A stretch of DNA of 7,062 nucleotides from Alphaproteobacteria bacterium (lineage in GTDB: Bacteria; Pseudomonadota; Alphaproteobacteria; Rhodobacterales; Rhodobacteraceae), in the NCBI GenBank assembly GCA_030830465.1, contig JAURMY010000356.1, positions 1-7,062 of the forward strand, read 5' to 3'. Positions within the stretch are counted from its first letter, which is position 1. Each line of letters starts with the position of its first letter. Below the pieces are notes generated by a model. That model saw only the letters and a program-made list of their open reading frames with translations. It had not been told where the DNA came from and ran no database searches. Shown in pieces: positions 1-5,793 of the stretch. Made by a program: the position numbers and the translations under genes.

Positions 1-30
1 AACAGGGTGAAGTCCATCAAAGGCTCCGGC

Positions 31-67
31 AAAAGGAAAGGGCCGGGAAAGTTTCCTTCCCCGGCCC
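31..67 (-). terminator. Rho-independent terminator of the Bax inhibitor-1 family gene
   Basis: An 8-bp GC stem (40-47 with 60-67) is followed inward by one A/C mismatch and three more pairs (49-51 with 56-58), closing on a TTTC loop. Read on the minus strand, the stem is followed by TTTCCTTTT, a moderately good U-tract. It lies 26 bases past the stop codon of the leftward gene. On the plus strand no T-run follows, so it should act mainly leftward. The remainder of bases 1-92 shows no gene that I can support. Confidence 0.7.
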
Positions 68-92
68 CTGAAAGTCCAGCGTTACCTTGCGC

Positions 93-833
93 TTATTCGC
101 GGTTGCCCATGAATTGCAGCAGGAACATGAACAGGTTGATGAAGTCGAGATACAGGTTCAGCGCCCCCATGATCGCCGACTTTGCCAGCCACTCCTGATC
201 GCCATGCTGGGCATGGGCCAGATAGGTCGTCTTGATTTTCTGCGTGTCATAGGCGGTCAGACCCGCGAAGATCAGAACCCCAAGGATCGAGATCGCGAAC
301 ATGATCGCCGGCGAGGCCAGGAAGATGTTGACAATCATCGCCACCAAAAGGCCGATCACACCCATGATCAGGAAAGATCCCCAACCGGAAATGTCTTTCT
401 TGGTGGTATAGCCCCACAGCGAAAGGCCGGCGAAGGAAATCGAGGTGATCAGAAAGGTCTGCGCGATCGAATAGCCCGTGAAAGCGGCGAAGATCCACGC
501 CATTGACAGGCCCATGACGGCCGCAAAAGCATAGAAGAACAACTGCGCGCCAGCGGCGGACAACCGGTTCACGGCAGCGCCGAACGCGAAAACCATGATC
601 AGCGGCGCGAACATCACCACATAGCCCAGAAGGTTCGGGGCCAATGTTTCGGGGTTACGGAAGATCGACAACAGCATGTCGTTCGAGCCAATGGCCCAGG
701 ACACACCAGCAGTCACCAACAGGCCGACGGACATGGTCCCGTAGACCTTGTTCATATGTGCGCGCAGACCTTCATCGATCTGTGCAGAGCGGACGCCCGC
801 GCCTGCGCGGCGGACTGTCTCAAATTCGGCCAT
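93..833 (-). CDS. Bax inhibitor-1/YccA family integral membrane protein
   Basis: 246 residues, the usual length for bacterial BI-1/YccA proteins of the inner membrane. A short polar N-terminus (1-29) precedes seven predicted membrane segments at about 31-49, 70-88, 94-118, 122-141, 152-172, 176-193 and 218-243. Family hallmarks are GYTTKKDISG (141-150) after helix 4, AYDTQKIK (194-201) after helix 6, with the Asp that in homologues is tied to pH-dependent calcium leak, and LYLDFINLF (227-235) in the last helix. E. coli YccA modulates the FtsH protease, and other relatives act as calcium-leak channels; which applies here cannot be told, so no symbol is given. The ATG at 833 is backed by AAGGAGGG eight bases or less upstream. 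The gene lies downstream of the DUF1127 gene on the same strand but has its own candidate heat-shock promoter (888-917) and ends at a terminator (31-67). Confidence 0.93.
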   Translation of the reverse strand: MAEFETVRRAGAGVRSAQIDEGLRAHMNKVYGTMSVGLLVTAGVSWAIGSNDMLLSIFRNPETLAPNLLGYVVMFAPLIMVFAFGAAVNRLSAAGAQLFFYAFAAVMGLSMAWIFAAFTGYSIAQTFLITSISFAGLSLWGYTTKKDISGWGSFLIMGVIGLLVAMIVNIFLASPAIMFAISILGVLIFAGLTAYDTQKIKTTYLAHAQHGDQEWLAKSAIMGALNLYLDFINLFMFLLQFMGNRE

Positions 834-856
834 TGAGCCCTCCTTGATTACGAACG

Positions 857-877
857 GGCGGCGCAGTGCGCGCCGCC
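857..877 (-). other. GC-rich hairpin in the Bax inhibitor gene leader
   Basis: A perfect 8-bp stem (857-864 with 870-877, GGCGGCGC against GCGCCGCC) closes a 5-base loop. It lies between the predicted promoter (888-917) and the AAGGAGGG ribosome site, so it would form in the 5' leader of the leftward mRNA. No T-run follows on either strand, so it is unlikely to be a terminator. It does not cover the ribosome site; an mRNA-stabilising role is possible but unproven. Confidence 0.45.
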
Positions 878-887
878 TTCACCAAGG

Positions 888-917
888 TATATTGGGCAAA
901 CGACCCGTTTTTTCAAG
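888..917 (-). promoter_or_regulatory. Candidate RpoH (heat-shock sigma) promoter of the Bax inhibitor gene
   Basis: On the minus strand CTTGAAA (911-917) is followed after 14 bases by CCCAATATA (888-896). The established sigma-32 consensus is CTTGAAA, 13-15 bases, CCCCATNTA: the -35 matches fully and the -10 matches at all but one defined position. The start of transcription would fall near 880, leaving a leader of roughly 45-50 bases. A housekeeping reading of the same place (TTGAAA, 19 bases, TATACC) is weaker because of its spacing. This is a motif match only. Confidence 0.55.
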
Positions 918-936
918 CAAGCAGGGTCGAAAAAAC
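901..936. repeat. Two overlapping, mutually exclusive inverted repeats downstream of the DUF1127 gene
   Basis: One stem pairs CGACCC (901-906) with GGGTCG (924-929). The other pairs GTTTTTTC (907-914) with GAAAAAAC (929-936). They share base 929 and interlock, so they cannot form together. They lie 8 bases past the DUF1127 stop codon and may end that transcript, but no clean U-tract follows either stem on the minus strand, so termination would be imperfect. The block also contains the -35 element of the candidate RpoH promoter. Confidence 0.4.
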
Positions 937-944
937 CTGGAATT

Positions 945-1160
945 TTAGCGTTTCCAGTGCTTGGGAACGTCCCAGATCGGTTTTCTGGCCTCGCGCAGCG
1001 CCTGTTTATAGGTGATGCCCAGATCGTTCAGCTGTGCGGTTTCCAGCGATTTCAACACTTTGCGCTGTTTTCTGGCGGCAATCGCGGTGCTGAGAACGGC
1101 AAACAGGAACGGCACGATGCGCACCGGGTGGCGGTCTGTGGAAATTGCGATCATGGTCAT
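945..1160 (-). CDS. Small basic DUF1127 (YjiS-like) protein
   Basis: 71 residues. The C-terminal half (about 30-70) is a DUF1127 domain: an Arg/Lys-rich helix (ARKQRKVLKSLE), the signature LNDLGIT (44-50), then a basic tail containing EARKPIWDVPKHWKR. An apolar stretch (about 15-28) precedes it; it is short and flanked by Arg, and I do not call it a signal peptide. DUF1127 proteins are widespread in alphaproteobacteria. Some are stress-induced, and one of about this size, CcaF1 of Rhodobacter sphaeroides, has been described as RNA-binding, so an RNA-related role is plausible but inferred. The first ATG (1158-1160) is preferred over the second (1152-1154) because AGGAA lies six bases before it. 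The gene diverges from a LysR regulator, a likely controller. Confidence 0.85.
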   Translation of the reverse strand: MTMIAISTDRHPVRIVPFLFAVLSTAIAARKQRKVLKSLETAQLNDLGITYKQALREARKPIWDVPKHWKR

Positions 1161-1217
1161 GGTCCGTTCCTTTCGGCTGGGGGTTTGGTCGCTTCAATTC
1201 GACTTGCACTGGTTCGC

Positions 1218-1251
1218 AAAAAATGTTCCATTAGTAAAATGAATGTTTTTT
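1218..1251. promoter_or_regulatory. Imperfect dyad in the LysR/DUF1127 divergent region, candidate LysR operator
   Basis: A 34-base AT-rich dyad has the form AAAAAA-TG-TTC, 12 bases, GAA-TG-TTTTTT. Its core holds a second small dyad, CATT-N5-AATG (1229-1241). LysR-type regulators usually bind dyads between themselves and a divergent target; the canonical T-N11-A pattern is present (for example 1231 to 1243) but not symmetric within the dyad, so the exact site is uncertain. Confidence 0.35.
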
Positions 1252-1254
1252 CGG

Positions 1255-1260
1255 TATAAC
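1255..1260 (+). promoter_or_regulatory. Possible -10 element of the LysR gene
   Basis: TATAAC matches five of six bases of the TATAAT consensus. The best -35 is poor (TTAGTA at 1231-1236, 18-base spacing, inside the dyad), as would suit a promoter that needs help or is autoregulated. Transcription would begin near 1267, giving a very short leader. Confidence 0.3.
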
Positions 1261-1276
1261 ATCACGGATTGTGATA

Positions 1277-2125
1277 ATGAGAAATCTTGACCTGACGGCC
1301 CTGCGCTCATTCGTGGCGGTGACTGACGCGGGCGGTGTCACCCGTGCGGCGGGCTTTCTGAACCTGACCCAATCGGCGGTTTCCATGCAACTAAAGCGGC
1401 TGGAGGACAGCCTGAACCAGCGATTGCTGGACCGTTCCGCGCGCCAGATCGCCCTGACGGCGCAGGGCGAACAATTGCTGAATTACGCCCGGCAAATGCT
1501 CGCCCTGAACGACGAGATTCTTGCCCGCCTGACCGACAAGGCCTTTGAGGGCGAGGTGACGCTGGGCGTGCCGTCGGACATCGTTTATCCCCATATCCCG
1601 GCGGTATTGCAGCGGTTTGCCGCCGCCTATCCCCGCGTCAAGGTGCAACTGGTGTCGTCCTATACCAACCGGTTGAAACAGCTTTTCGCGCGCGGCGATT
1701 GTGCCCTGATCCTGACCACGGAAACCGGCACCGGGCCGAACAGTGAAACGCTAAAAACCGTGCCTATGGTCTGGGTCGGTTCACCCGGCGGTTCGGCCTA
1801 TAAAGGGCGGCCCCTGCGTTTGGCTTTTGAATATTCCAGCCTGTTCCGCGCGACGGTCGAGCAGGCCCTGGATCGCGCCGGTATCCCTTGGGAAATCGGT
1901 GTAGAAAGCGAAAGCAGCCGCACGGTTGAGGCCTGCGTCACCGCCGATCTGGCGGTTCACGCCTGTTTGCAGGGGTGCCTGCCGAACTTCACCGAAACCA
2001 TTGATCACAAAGGGCAGCTTCCTGATCTTGCGGATATGAACATCAATCTTTATGCGCAACGTCCGGCGCAAAGCCCGGTGGTGGCGGAACTGGCGGCGAT
2101 GATCCGGCAGGCCTACAAGGTTTAA
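1277..2125 (+). CDS. LysR-family transcriptional regulator
   Basis: 282 residues from the ATG at 1277. The winged helix-turn-helix occupies about 4-62, with the typical recognition region TQSAVSMQLKRLE (31-43), followed by a linker helix (about 63-90) and a periplasmic-binding-protein-like effector domain (about 92-280). The frame also opens with GTG at 1271, but only the 1277 ATG has a sensibly spaced (weak) GGA ribosome site, and MRNLDLTALRSF is a normal LysR beginning. The effector domain carries Cys at 142, 220, 230 and 234; a redox role is speculative. The effector and targets are unknown. Divergence from a DUF1127 gene across about 116 bases suggests that it controls that gene; the LysR protein VtlR of Brucella, which activates small DUF1127 genes, is a precedent, although this protein is not evidently its orthologue. 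Confidence 0.92.
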   Translation: MRNLDLTALRSFVAVTDAGGVTRAAGFLNLTQSAVSMQLKRLEDSLNQRLLDRSARQIALTAQGEQLLNYARQMLALNDEILARLTDKAFEGEVTLGVPSDIVYPHIPAVLQRFAAAYPRVKVQLVSSYTNRLKQLFARGDCALILTTETGTGPNSETLKTVPMVWVGSPGGSAYKGRPLRLAFEYSSLFRATVEQALDRAGIPWEIGVESESSRTVEACVTADLAVHACLQGCLPNFTETIDHKGQLPDLADMNINLYAQRPAQSPVVAELAAMIRQAYKV

Positions 2126-2155
2126 GACGGCCTAACGGTGCCTTGGGGGCCGGAT

Positions 2156-2169
2156 ACGCTTTAAAGCGT
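2156..2169. repeat. Perfect 14-bp palindrome across the oxidoreductase stop codon
   Basis: ACGCTTTAAAGCGT is its own reverse complement. It spans the TAA (2161-2163 on the minus strand) of the quinone oxidoreductase gene, in the 35-base gap where that gene converges with the LysR gene. There is no loop and no T-run, so it is not a standard terminator, and no clear terminator is visible for either gene here. It may be chance or a protein-binding site. Confidence 0.4.
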
Positions 2170-3120
2170 GATAATCACCTTGCCGGTCGAGGCGCGGTTG
2201 CGCAGCAGGTCCAGACCGTGAACCGTTTCTTCCAGCGGCAAAATATGGCTGACATGGGGTTTCAGGCGGCCCTCGGCGTGCCAGCGGAACAACTGGGCGA
2301 TGCTGTCATTCAGAACCTGCGGTTTGAACCTGGCATAGGCCCCCCAGTAGAACCCGATCACGGTCAGGTTCTTCACCAGCAGGATATTGGCCGGGATCTG
2401 GGGCACGGTTCCGCTGGCAAACCCGATTGGCAAAAGCCGCGCCTCGGGGTTGCAGGCGCGCAAAGCCTGGGTGAACTGATCGCCGCCGACAGGATCGTAA
2501 ACCACATCCGCCCCGCCCAATGATTTGACGCGGGCGCGGATGTCCTCGGACGCGCTGTCAATCACGTGATCTGCGCCCGCCGCCCTGGCCAGCGCCAGTT
2601 TCTCCGCCCCCCGCGCACAGGCAATCACCTCGGCCCCCATCAAATGGCCAAGCTCGACCGCTGTCAGGCCAACCCCGCCTGATGCCCCCAGCACCAACAG
2701 CCTTTCGCCGGGGCGCAGCCGCGCCTTATAGTCAAGCGCCATATGGGACGTGCCGTAAGCGATCAGAAAGGCCGCGGCATCGGTCGAAGACATGCCGTCA
2801 GGCACCGGCACACATTTATGGGCCGGAAAACAGCCGAAATCCGCCAACCCGCCGGACACGCCGGCAATCGCCACCCGCTGCCCGACCGAAACGCCGGTCA
2901 CGCCTTCGCCCAGGGCCTCGATCACGCCGCAAATCTCCATCCCAAGGGTGAAGGGCAGGACGGGCTTTTCCTGATATGTGCCCGCGACCATCAATGTGTC
3001 GGCAAAATTCAGACCCACCGCCAGATTGCGCAACAGCACTTCGCCCGGTCCGGGATTGGGCACAGGGATATCGCAGATTTGCGGGGCCTGCCCCAGTTTC
3101 GTCACCTGAATTGCCCGCAT
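2161..3120 (-). CDS. NADPH:quinone oxidoreductase family protein (zinc-free MDR superfamily)
   Basis: 319 residues, typical for the zinc-independent quinone oxidoreductase branch of the medium-chain dehydrogenase/reductases. The GroES-like N-terminal domain (about 1-120) contains PGPGEVLLRNLAVGLNFAD (23-41) and LGMEICGVIEALGEGV (59-74). The nucleotide-binding Rossmann domain follows, with LGASGGVG (144-151) and the YDPVGGD motif (208-214), and the C-terminal part ends in STGKVIITL. The catalytic and structural zinc ligands of alcohol dehydrogenases are absent, as expected. It probably reduces quinones or other electrophilic enones or acyl compounds with NADPH in the cytosol; the substrate cannot be read from the sequence. 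The ATG at 3120 is preceded by GGGG at a suitable distance. It is divergent from typA/bipA (161-base gap) and convergent with the LysR gene, so it is probably monocistronic. I found no convincing promoter. Confidence 0.92.
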   Translation of the reverse strand: MRAIQVTKLGQAPQICDIPVPNPGPGEVLLRNLAVGLNFADTLMVAGTYQEKPVLPFTLGMEICGVIEALGEGVTGVSVGQRVAIAGVSGGLADFGCFPAHKCVPVPDGMSSTDAAAFLIAYGTSHMALDYKARLRPGERLLVLGASGGVGLTAVELGHLMGAEVIACARGAEKLALARAAGADHVIDSASEDIRARVKSLGGADVVYDPVGGDQFTQALRACNPEARLLPIGFASGTVPQIPANILLVKNLTVIGFYWGAYARFKPQVLNDSIAQLFRWHAEGRLKPHVSHILPLEETVHGLDLLRNRASTGKVIITL

Positions 3121-3281
3121 GATTACCCCGCTGATCGCTTATGTCTTCTTTTGCAGGTTCAAAAGGGTTGCTCAAGGGGTGCGCCGTTGCGGAAAAGCGG
3201 GCCGGGCGCATTTGCCTCTGGCCAACCGGGGCCGCCTAAGGTAAGGCCGCGCCAACTTCGCAAATAAAAAGGACTGGGCGC

Positions 3282-5102
3282 ATGGAGCTTCGCAACATCG
3301 CGATCATCGCGCACGTGGATCACGGCAAAACGACATTGGTGGACGAACTGTTGAAGCAGTCGGGCAACTATCGCGAAAATCAGGCGACGGTTGAACGGGC
3401 TATGGACAGCAACGATCTGGAACGCGAGCGCGGGATCACCATCCTTGCCAAGGCGACATCGGTCGTCTGGAAAGGCACCCGGATCAACATCGTCGACACC
3501 CCCGGCCACGCCGATTTCGGCGGTGAGGTTGAGCGGATCCTGTCGATGGTCGATGGCGTGGTATTGCTGGTGGATGCCGCAGAAGGCCCGATGCCGCAGA
3601 CCAAATTCGTGACCGCCAAGGCGCTGGCACAGGGCCTGCGCCCGATTGTGGTTTTGAACAAGGTCGACAAACCCGACGCCGAGCCTGACCGCGCGCTTGA
3701 CGAATGCTTTGACATGTTCGCCAACCTTGGCGCGAATGACGAGCAACTGGATTTCCCGGCGCTTTACGCCTCGGGCCGGGCGGGTTGGGCCGACGAGACC
3801 CTTGAAGGGCCGCGCAAGAATCTGGATGCCCTGTTTGATCTGATCGTGAAATATGTGCACGAGCCGAAACAGGCCGGCGACACGGCATCCCCGTTCCGCA
3901 TGTTGGCCACGACATTGGGCGGCGACGCCTATCTTGGCCGGGTGCTGACCGGGCGGGTCGAAAGCGGAACCCTGAAAACCGGTGCAACCATCAAGGCCTT
4001 GTCCCGCAAGGGCGAACTGATCGAAAACTTCCGCGTCACCCGTGTGATGGCGTTTCGCGGCCTGACCCAACAGGCAATCGACGAGGCCGTGGCCGGGGAT
4101 ATCGTCTCGATCGCCGGCATGACCAAAGCAACCGTGGCCGATACCCTGTGTGCGACCGACGTAAACGACGCGATCCCCGCACAACCGATTGATCCGCCGA
4201 CGATTTCGGTCACGTTCGGGATCAATGACAGCCCGCTCGCCGGTCGCGACGGCGACAAGGTGCAAAGCCGGGTGATCCGCGCGCGCCTGCTGCGCGAAGC
4301 CGAAAGCAACGTCGCTATCCGGGTCGCCGATACGCCGGGCGGCGAAGCGTTTGAAGTGTCCGGCCGCGGCGAATTGCAGATGGGCGTCTTGATCGAAAAC
4401 ATGCGCCGTGAGGGCTTTGAACTGTCGATCTCACGTCCGCAGGTCCTGTTCCGTGAAGTGGACGGTGTGACCATGGAGCCGATCGAAGAAGCCACAATTG
4501 ATGTGGACGACGAATATTCCGGTGCCGTGATCGAGAAACTGGCGGGCCGCAAGGGTGAACTGGTGGAGATGAAGCCGGGCGGCGTTGGCAAGACCCGCAT
4601 CATCGCGCATGTGCCGTCGCGCGGGCTGATCGGCTATCACGGCGAATTTCTGACCGACACGCGCGGCACCGGGGTTCTGAACCGGGTGTTTCACGCCTGG
4701 GCGCCGTTCAAGGGCGCCATTCCGGGCCGCCGCGAGGGGGTTTTGATCTCGATGGAAAACGGCGTGACCGTTCCCTATGCCCTGTTCAATCTTGAAGATC
4801 GCGGCCGCTTGTTTCTGGGCGCGCAAATGCCGGTTTATACTGGCATGATCATTGGCGAGCACTCGCGCGGCAATGATCTGGAAGTGAACCCGCTGAAGGG
4901 TAAAAAACTGACGAACGTACGCGCCAGCGGCACCGATGAAGCGGTCCGGCTGACGACCCCGGCGCGGTTTTCCCTGGAAGAGGCGATTGCCTATATTGAT
5001 GATGACGAACTGGTCGAAGTGACGCCCAAAGCGATCCGGATGCGCAAGCGCTACCTCGATCCGCACGAGCGGAAACGGCATTCTCGCAAAATGCAAGAAT
5101 AA
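3282..5102 (+). CDS. typA: Translational GTPase TypA/BipA
   Basis: 606 residues, full length for the family. GTPase motifs appear in order: G1 AHVDHGKTT (10-18), G2 RGIT (50-53), G3 DTPGH (72-76), G4 NKVD (126-129), and an SG-type G5 in [10 protein letters not shown] (161-170). The beta-barrel domain II (about 205-300), the EF-G-like domains III and V, and the BipA-specific C-terminal domain (about 485-600, including [18 protein letters not shown]) follow. TypA/BipA is an EF-G/LepA relative that binds the ribosome and helps 50S subunit assembly, especially in cold or stress. The ATG has AAGGA (3269-3273) eight bases upstream. It is monocistronic by layout: divergent from the oxidoreductase gene and closed by a strong terminator (5105-5161). 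The 161-base upstream gap is GC-rich with repeated GGCCGC; no clear promoter could be assigned. All GTPase signature residues are intact. Confidence 0.98.
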   Translation: MELRNIAIIAHVDHGKTTLVDELLKQSGNYRENQATVERAMDSNDLERERGITILAKATSVVWKGTRINIVDTPGHADFGGEVERILSMVDGVVLLVDAAEGPMPQTKFVTAKALAQGLRPIVVLNKVDKPDAEPDRALDECFDMFANLGANDEQLDFPALYASGRAGWADETLEGPRKNLDALFDLIVKYVHEPKQAGDTASPFRMLATTLGGDAYLGRVLTGRVESGTLKTGATIKALSRKGELIENFRVTRVMAFRGLTQQAIDEAVAGDIVSIAGMTKATVADTLCATDVNDAIPAQPIDPPTISVTFGINDSPLAGRDGDKVQSRVIRARLLREAESNVAIRVADTPGGEAFEVSGRGELQMGVLIENMRREGFELSISRPQVLFREVDGVTMEPIEEATIDVDDEYSGAVIEKLAGRKGELVEMKPGGVGKTRIIAHVPSRGLIGYHGEFLTDTRGTGVLNRVFHAWAPFKGAIPGRREGVLISMENGVTVPYALFNLEDRGRLFLGAQMPVYTGMIIGEHSRGNDLEVNPLKGKKLTNVRASGTDEAVRLTTPARFSLEEAIAYIDDDELVEVTPKAIRMRKRYLDPHERKRHSRKMQE

Positions 5103-5104
5103 CC

Positions 5105-5161
5105 CTAAGGGTGTTTCGCAATATGCATCGCAATTTGCGAAACACCCTTAGATTGATTTTT
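5105..5161 (+). terminator. Strong Rho-independent terminator of typA
   Basis: A perfect 17-bp inverted repeat (5105-5121 with 5135-5151) closes a 13-base loop and is followed by ATTGATTTTT, ending in five T. It begins three bases after the stop codon. The minus-strand side lacks a T-run, so it should act rightward, insulating the XRE gene from typA transcription. The stem is unusually long and exact for a terminator. Confidence 0.85.
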
Positions 5162-5191
5162 AACGGAAATCATTCGTCTTTTGCGGCAGAC

Positions 5192-5207
5192 TTCACGGCT
5201 CTGTGAA
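5192..5207. promoter_or_regulatory. Candidate upstream activator site (TTCAC-N6-GTGAA dyad)
   Basis: The inverted repeat TTCAC, 6 bases, GTGAA is centred about 116 bases before the transcription start expected from the sigma-54 element at 5289-5305. Enhancer-binding proteins that activate sigma-54 polymerase typically bind dyads at 80-150 bases upstream. A run of AT-rich DNA (about 5207-5248) lies between the dyad and the promoter and could aid looping. It does not match the NtrC consensus, and the binding protein is unknown. Confidence 0.3.
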
Positions 5208-5246
5208 CAAATAATTTATATTTATATCACAACCGTATAGATGATT

Positions 5247-5259
5247 TTACCTAAGGTAA
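5247..5259. promoter_or_regulatory. Palindrome TTACCT-A-AGGTAA upstream of the XRE gene, candidate operator
   Basis: Two perfect 6-base arms flank one central base, centred about 63 bases before the predicted sigma-54 start. Its size suits a dimeric helix-turn-helix protein and it could be an autoregulatory or activator site. The 10-mer CCTAAGGTAA inside it also occurs upstream of typA (3235-3244), perhaps by chance. Confidence 0.35.
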
Positions 5260-5288
5260 TTTCCAAAAATGTACAGTTCCACGGGATA

Positions 5289-5305
5289 TTGGCACGAAAA
5301 TTGCT
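5289..5305 (+). promoter_or_regulatory. Sigma-54 (RpoN) promoter of the XRE regulator gene
   Basis: TTGGCACG, AAAA, TTGCT fits the established consensus YTGGCACGrNNNTTGCW at every defined position, with the obligatory GG (5291-5292) and GC (5303-5304) exactly ten bases apart. Transcription should start near 5316, leaving a leader of about 23 bases with AAAGGAG six bases before the ATG. A sigma-70 reading (TTGGCA with TATACT at 5309-5314) has only 14 bases between elements and is unlikely. Expression would need an ATP-dependent enhancer-binding protein. Confidence 0.75.
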
Positions 5306-5338
5306 TAATATACTGTTGAGGGAACAAAGGAGTAGACT

Positions 5339-5710
5339 ATGAAACACCCTGTAGATGTACATGTCGGAAAACGCGTTCGTCACCGCCGCTGGATGGTGGG
5401 CATGACTCAGCAACAGCTGGGCGAAGCGGTTGGAATCAAGTTCCAGCAAATTCAGAAATATGAAACCGGCATGAACCGCGTCAGCGCCTCCCGTCTGTGG
5501 GACATTGCCAAGGTCATGGATGTTTCGATCAGCTTCTTCTTTGAGGGTCTGGAAGACGAAAACGCCACGGCCGCGGCGCAAAGCAATCCGCAGGGCGACC
5601 TTCTGAAAGACAAGGAGGCCCTGGAGCTGGTGCGCTCCTATTATGCCATTCCGGAAAACCAGCGCCGCCGCCTGTTCGATCTGGCCCGCGTGCTGAGTGA
5701 CGCCGCCTGA
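5339..5710 (+). CDS. XRE/Cro-family transcriptional regulator, PraR-like
   Basis: 123 residues. A Cro/C1-type helix-turn-helix covers about 9-67: VGKRVRHRRWMVGMTQQQLGE (9-29), then the recognition region GIKFQQIQKYETGMNRVSASRLWDIA, then VSISFFFEGL (62-71). A linker (72-88) and a helical C-terminal tail (about 89-123) complete it; the tail is probably for dimerisation. It resembles the rhizobial PraR/PhrR group (shared IHVG/VHVG start, FQQIQKYE and NRVSASRL), whose members affect biofilm, quorum-sensing and stress genes; its targets here are unknown. The ATG follows AAAGGAG by six bases. The gene is preceded by a sigma-54 promoter and two dyads and insulated by the typA terminator. hisN lies 83 bases downstream on the same strand and might be co-transcribed, though two hairpins intervene. 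Confidence 0.93.
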   Translation: MKHPVDVHVGKRVRHRRWMVGMTQQQLGEAVGIKFQQIQKYETGMNRVSASRLWDIAKVMDVSISFFFEGLEDENATAAAQSNPQGDLLKDKEALELVRSYYAIPENQRRRLFDLARVLSDAA

Positions 5711-5716
5711 CCGGCA

Positions 5717-5742
5717 TTCGCAGACAGGTTGACCTGTGCGAA
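5717..5742 (+). other. Bulged hairpin just after the XRE stop codon
   Basis: TTCGC (5717-5721) pairs with GCGAA (5738-5742) and ACAGG (5724-5728) with CCTGT (5733-5737), with a two-base AG bulge and a TTGA loop. It begins seven bases after the XRE stop. No T-run follows, so it is a weak terminator at best; it may be a 3'-end stabilising stem or a DNA-level operator. Confidence 0.4.
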
Positions 5743-5750
5743 GCAATATG

Positions 5751-5792
5751 AAATTCCCGCCTCACCGGACGGTGTTCACGGGGCGGGGATTT
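5751..5792 (+). promoter_or_regulatory. hisN: Hairpin covering the hisN ribosome-binding site
   Basis: An 11-bp stem (5751-5761 with 5782-5792, including one G-T wobble at 5755/5788) encloses a second stem, CACCG (5763-5767) with CGGTG (5770-5774). The 3' arm holds the only plausible ribosome site (GGGG, 5785-5788), and the ATG begins two bases after the stem. It could hold back translation of hisN or, with the TTTT at 5790-5793, act as a weak terminator for the XRE transcript. It could be either; no known riboswitch was recognised. Confidence 0.45.
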
Positions 5793-5793
5793 T

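Noticed and set aside
87..506. Plus-strand open frame of 139 codons opposite the Bax inhibitor gene
   Set aside because: It is the low-complexity charged reverse frame of a clear membrane-protein gene.
837..944. CcsR-like stress sRNAs downstream of the DUF1127 gene, as known for Rhodobacter sphaeroides CcaF1
   Set aside because: No CCTCCTCCC-loop hairpins are present downstream; the region holds only the interlocked repeats and the leader hairpin of the next gene.
1271..1276. GTG at 1271 as the LysR start codon
   Set aside because: The GGA ribosome site would be only two bases away; the ATG at 1277 has normal spacing and gives a typical LysR N-terminus.
2128..2152. CGGCC/GGCCG as a terminator between the LysR and oxidoreductase genes
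   Set aside because: Only five pairs with a 15-base loop and no T-run on either strand.
2743..3267. Plus-strand open frame of 174 codons opposite the quinone oxidoreductase
   Set aside because: It is antisense to a gene with intact family motifs and has no recognisable domain of its own.
3159..4265. Long open frame of 368 codons on the minus strand, antisense to the typA start region
   Set aside because: It overlaps the well-supported typA gene, has no recognisable domain, and its His/Arg/Gly-rich composition is typical of the reverse frame of GC-rich coding DNA.
4431..5096. Minus-strand open frame of 221 codons opposite the end of typA
   Set aside because: It lies wholly within typA on the opposite strand, with no family motif or ribosome site.
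5289..5314. Sigma-70 promoter TTGGCA/TATACT for the XRE gene
   Set aside because: The spacer is only 14 bases, while the same bases fit the sigma-54 consensus exactly.
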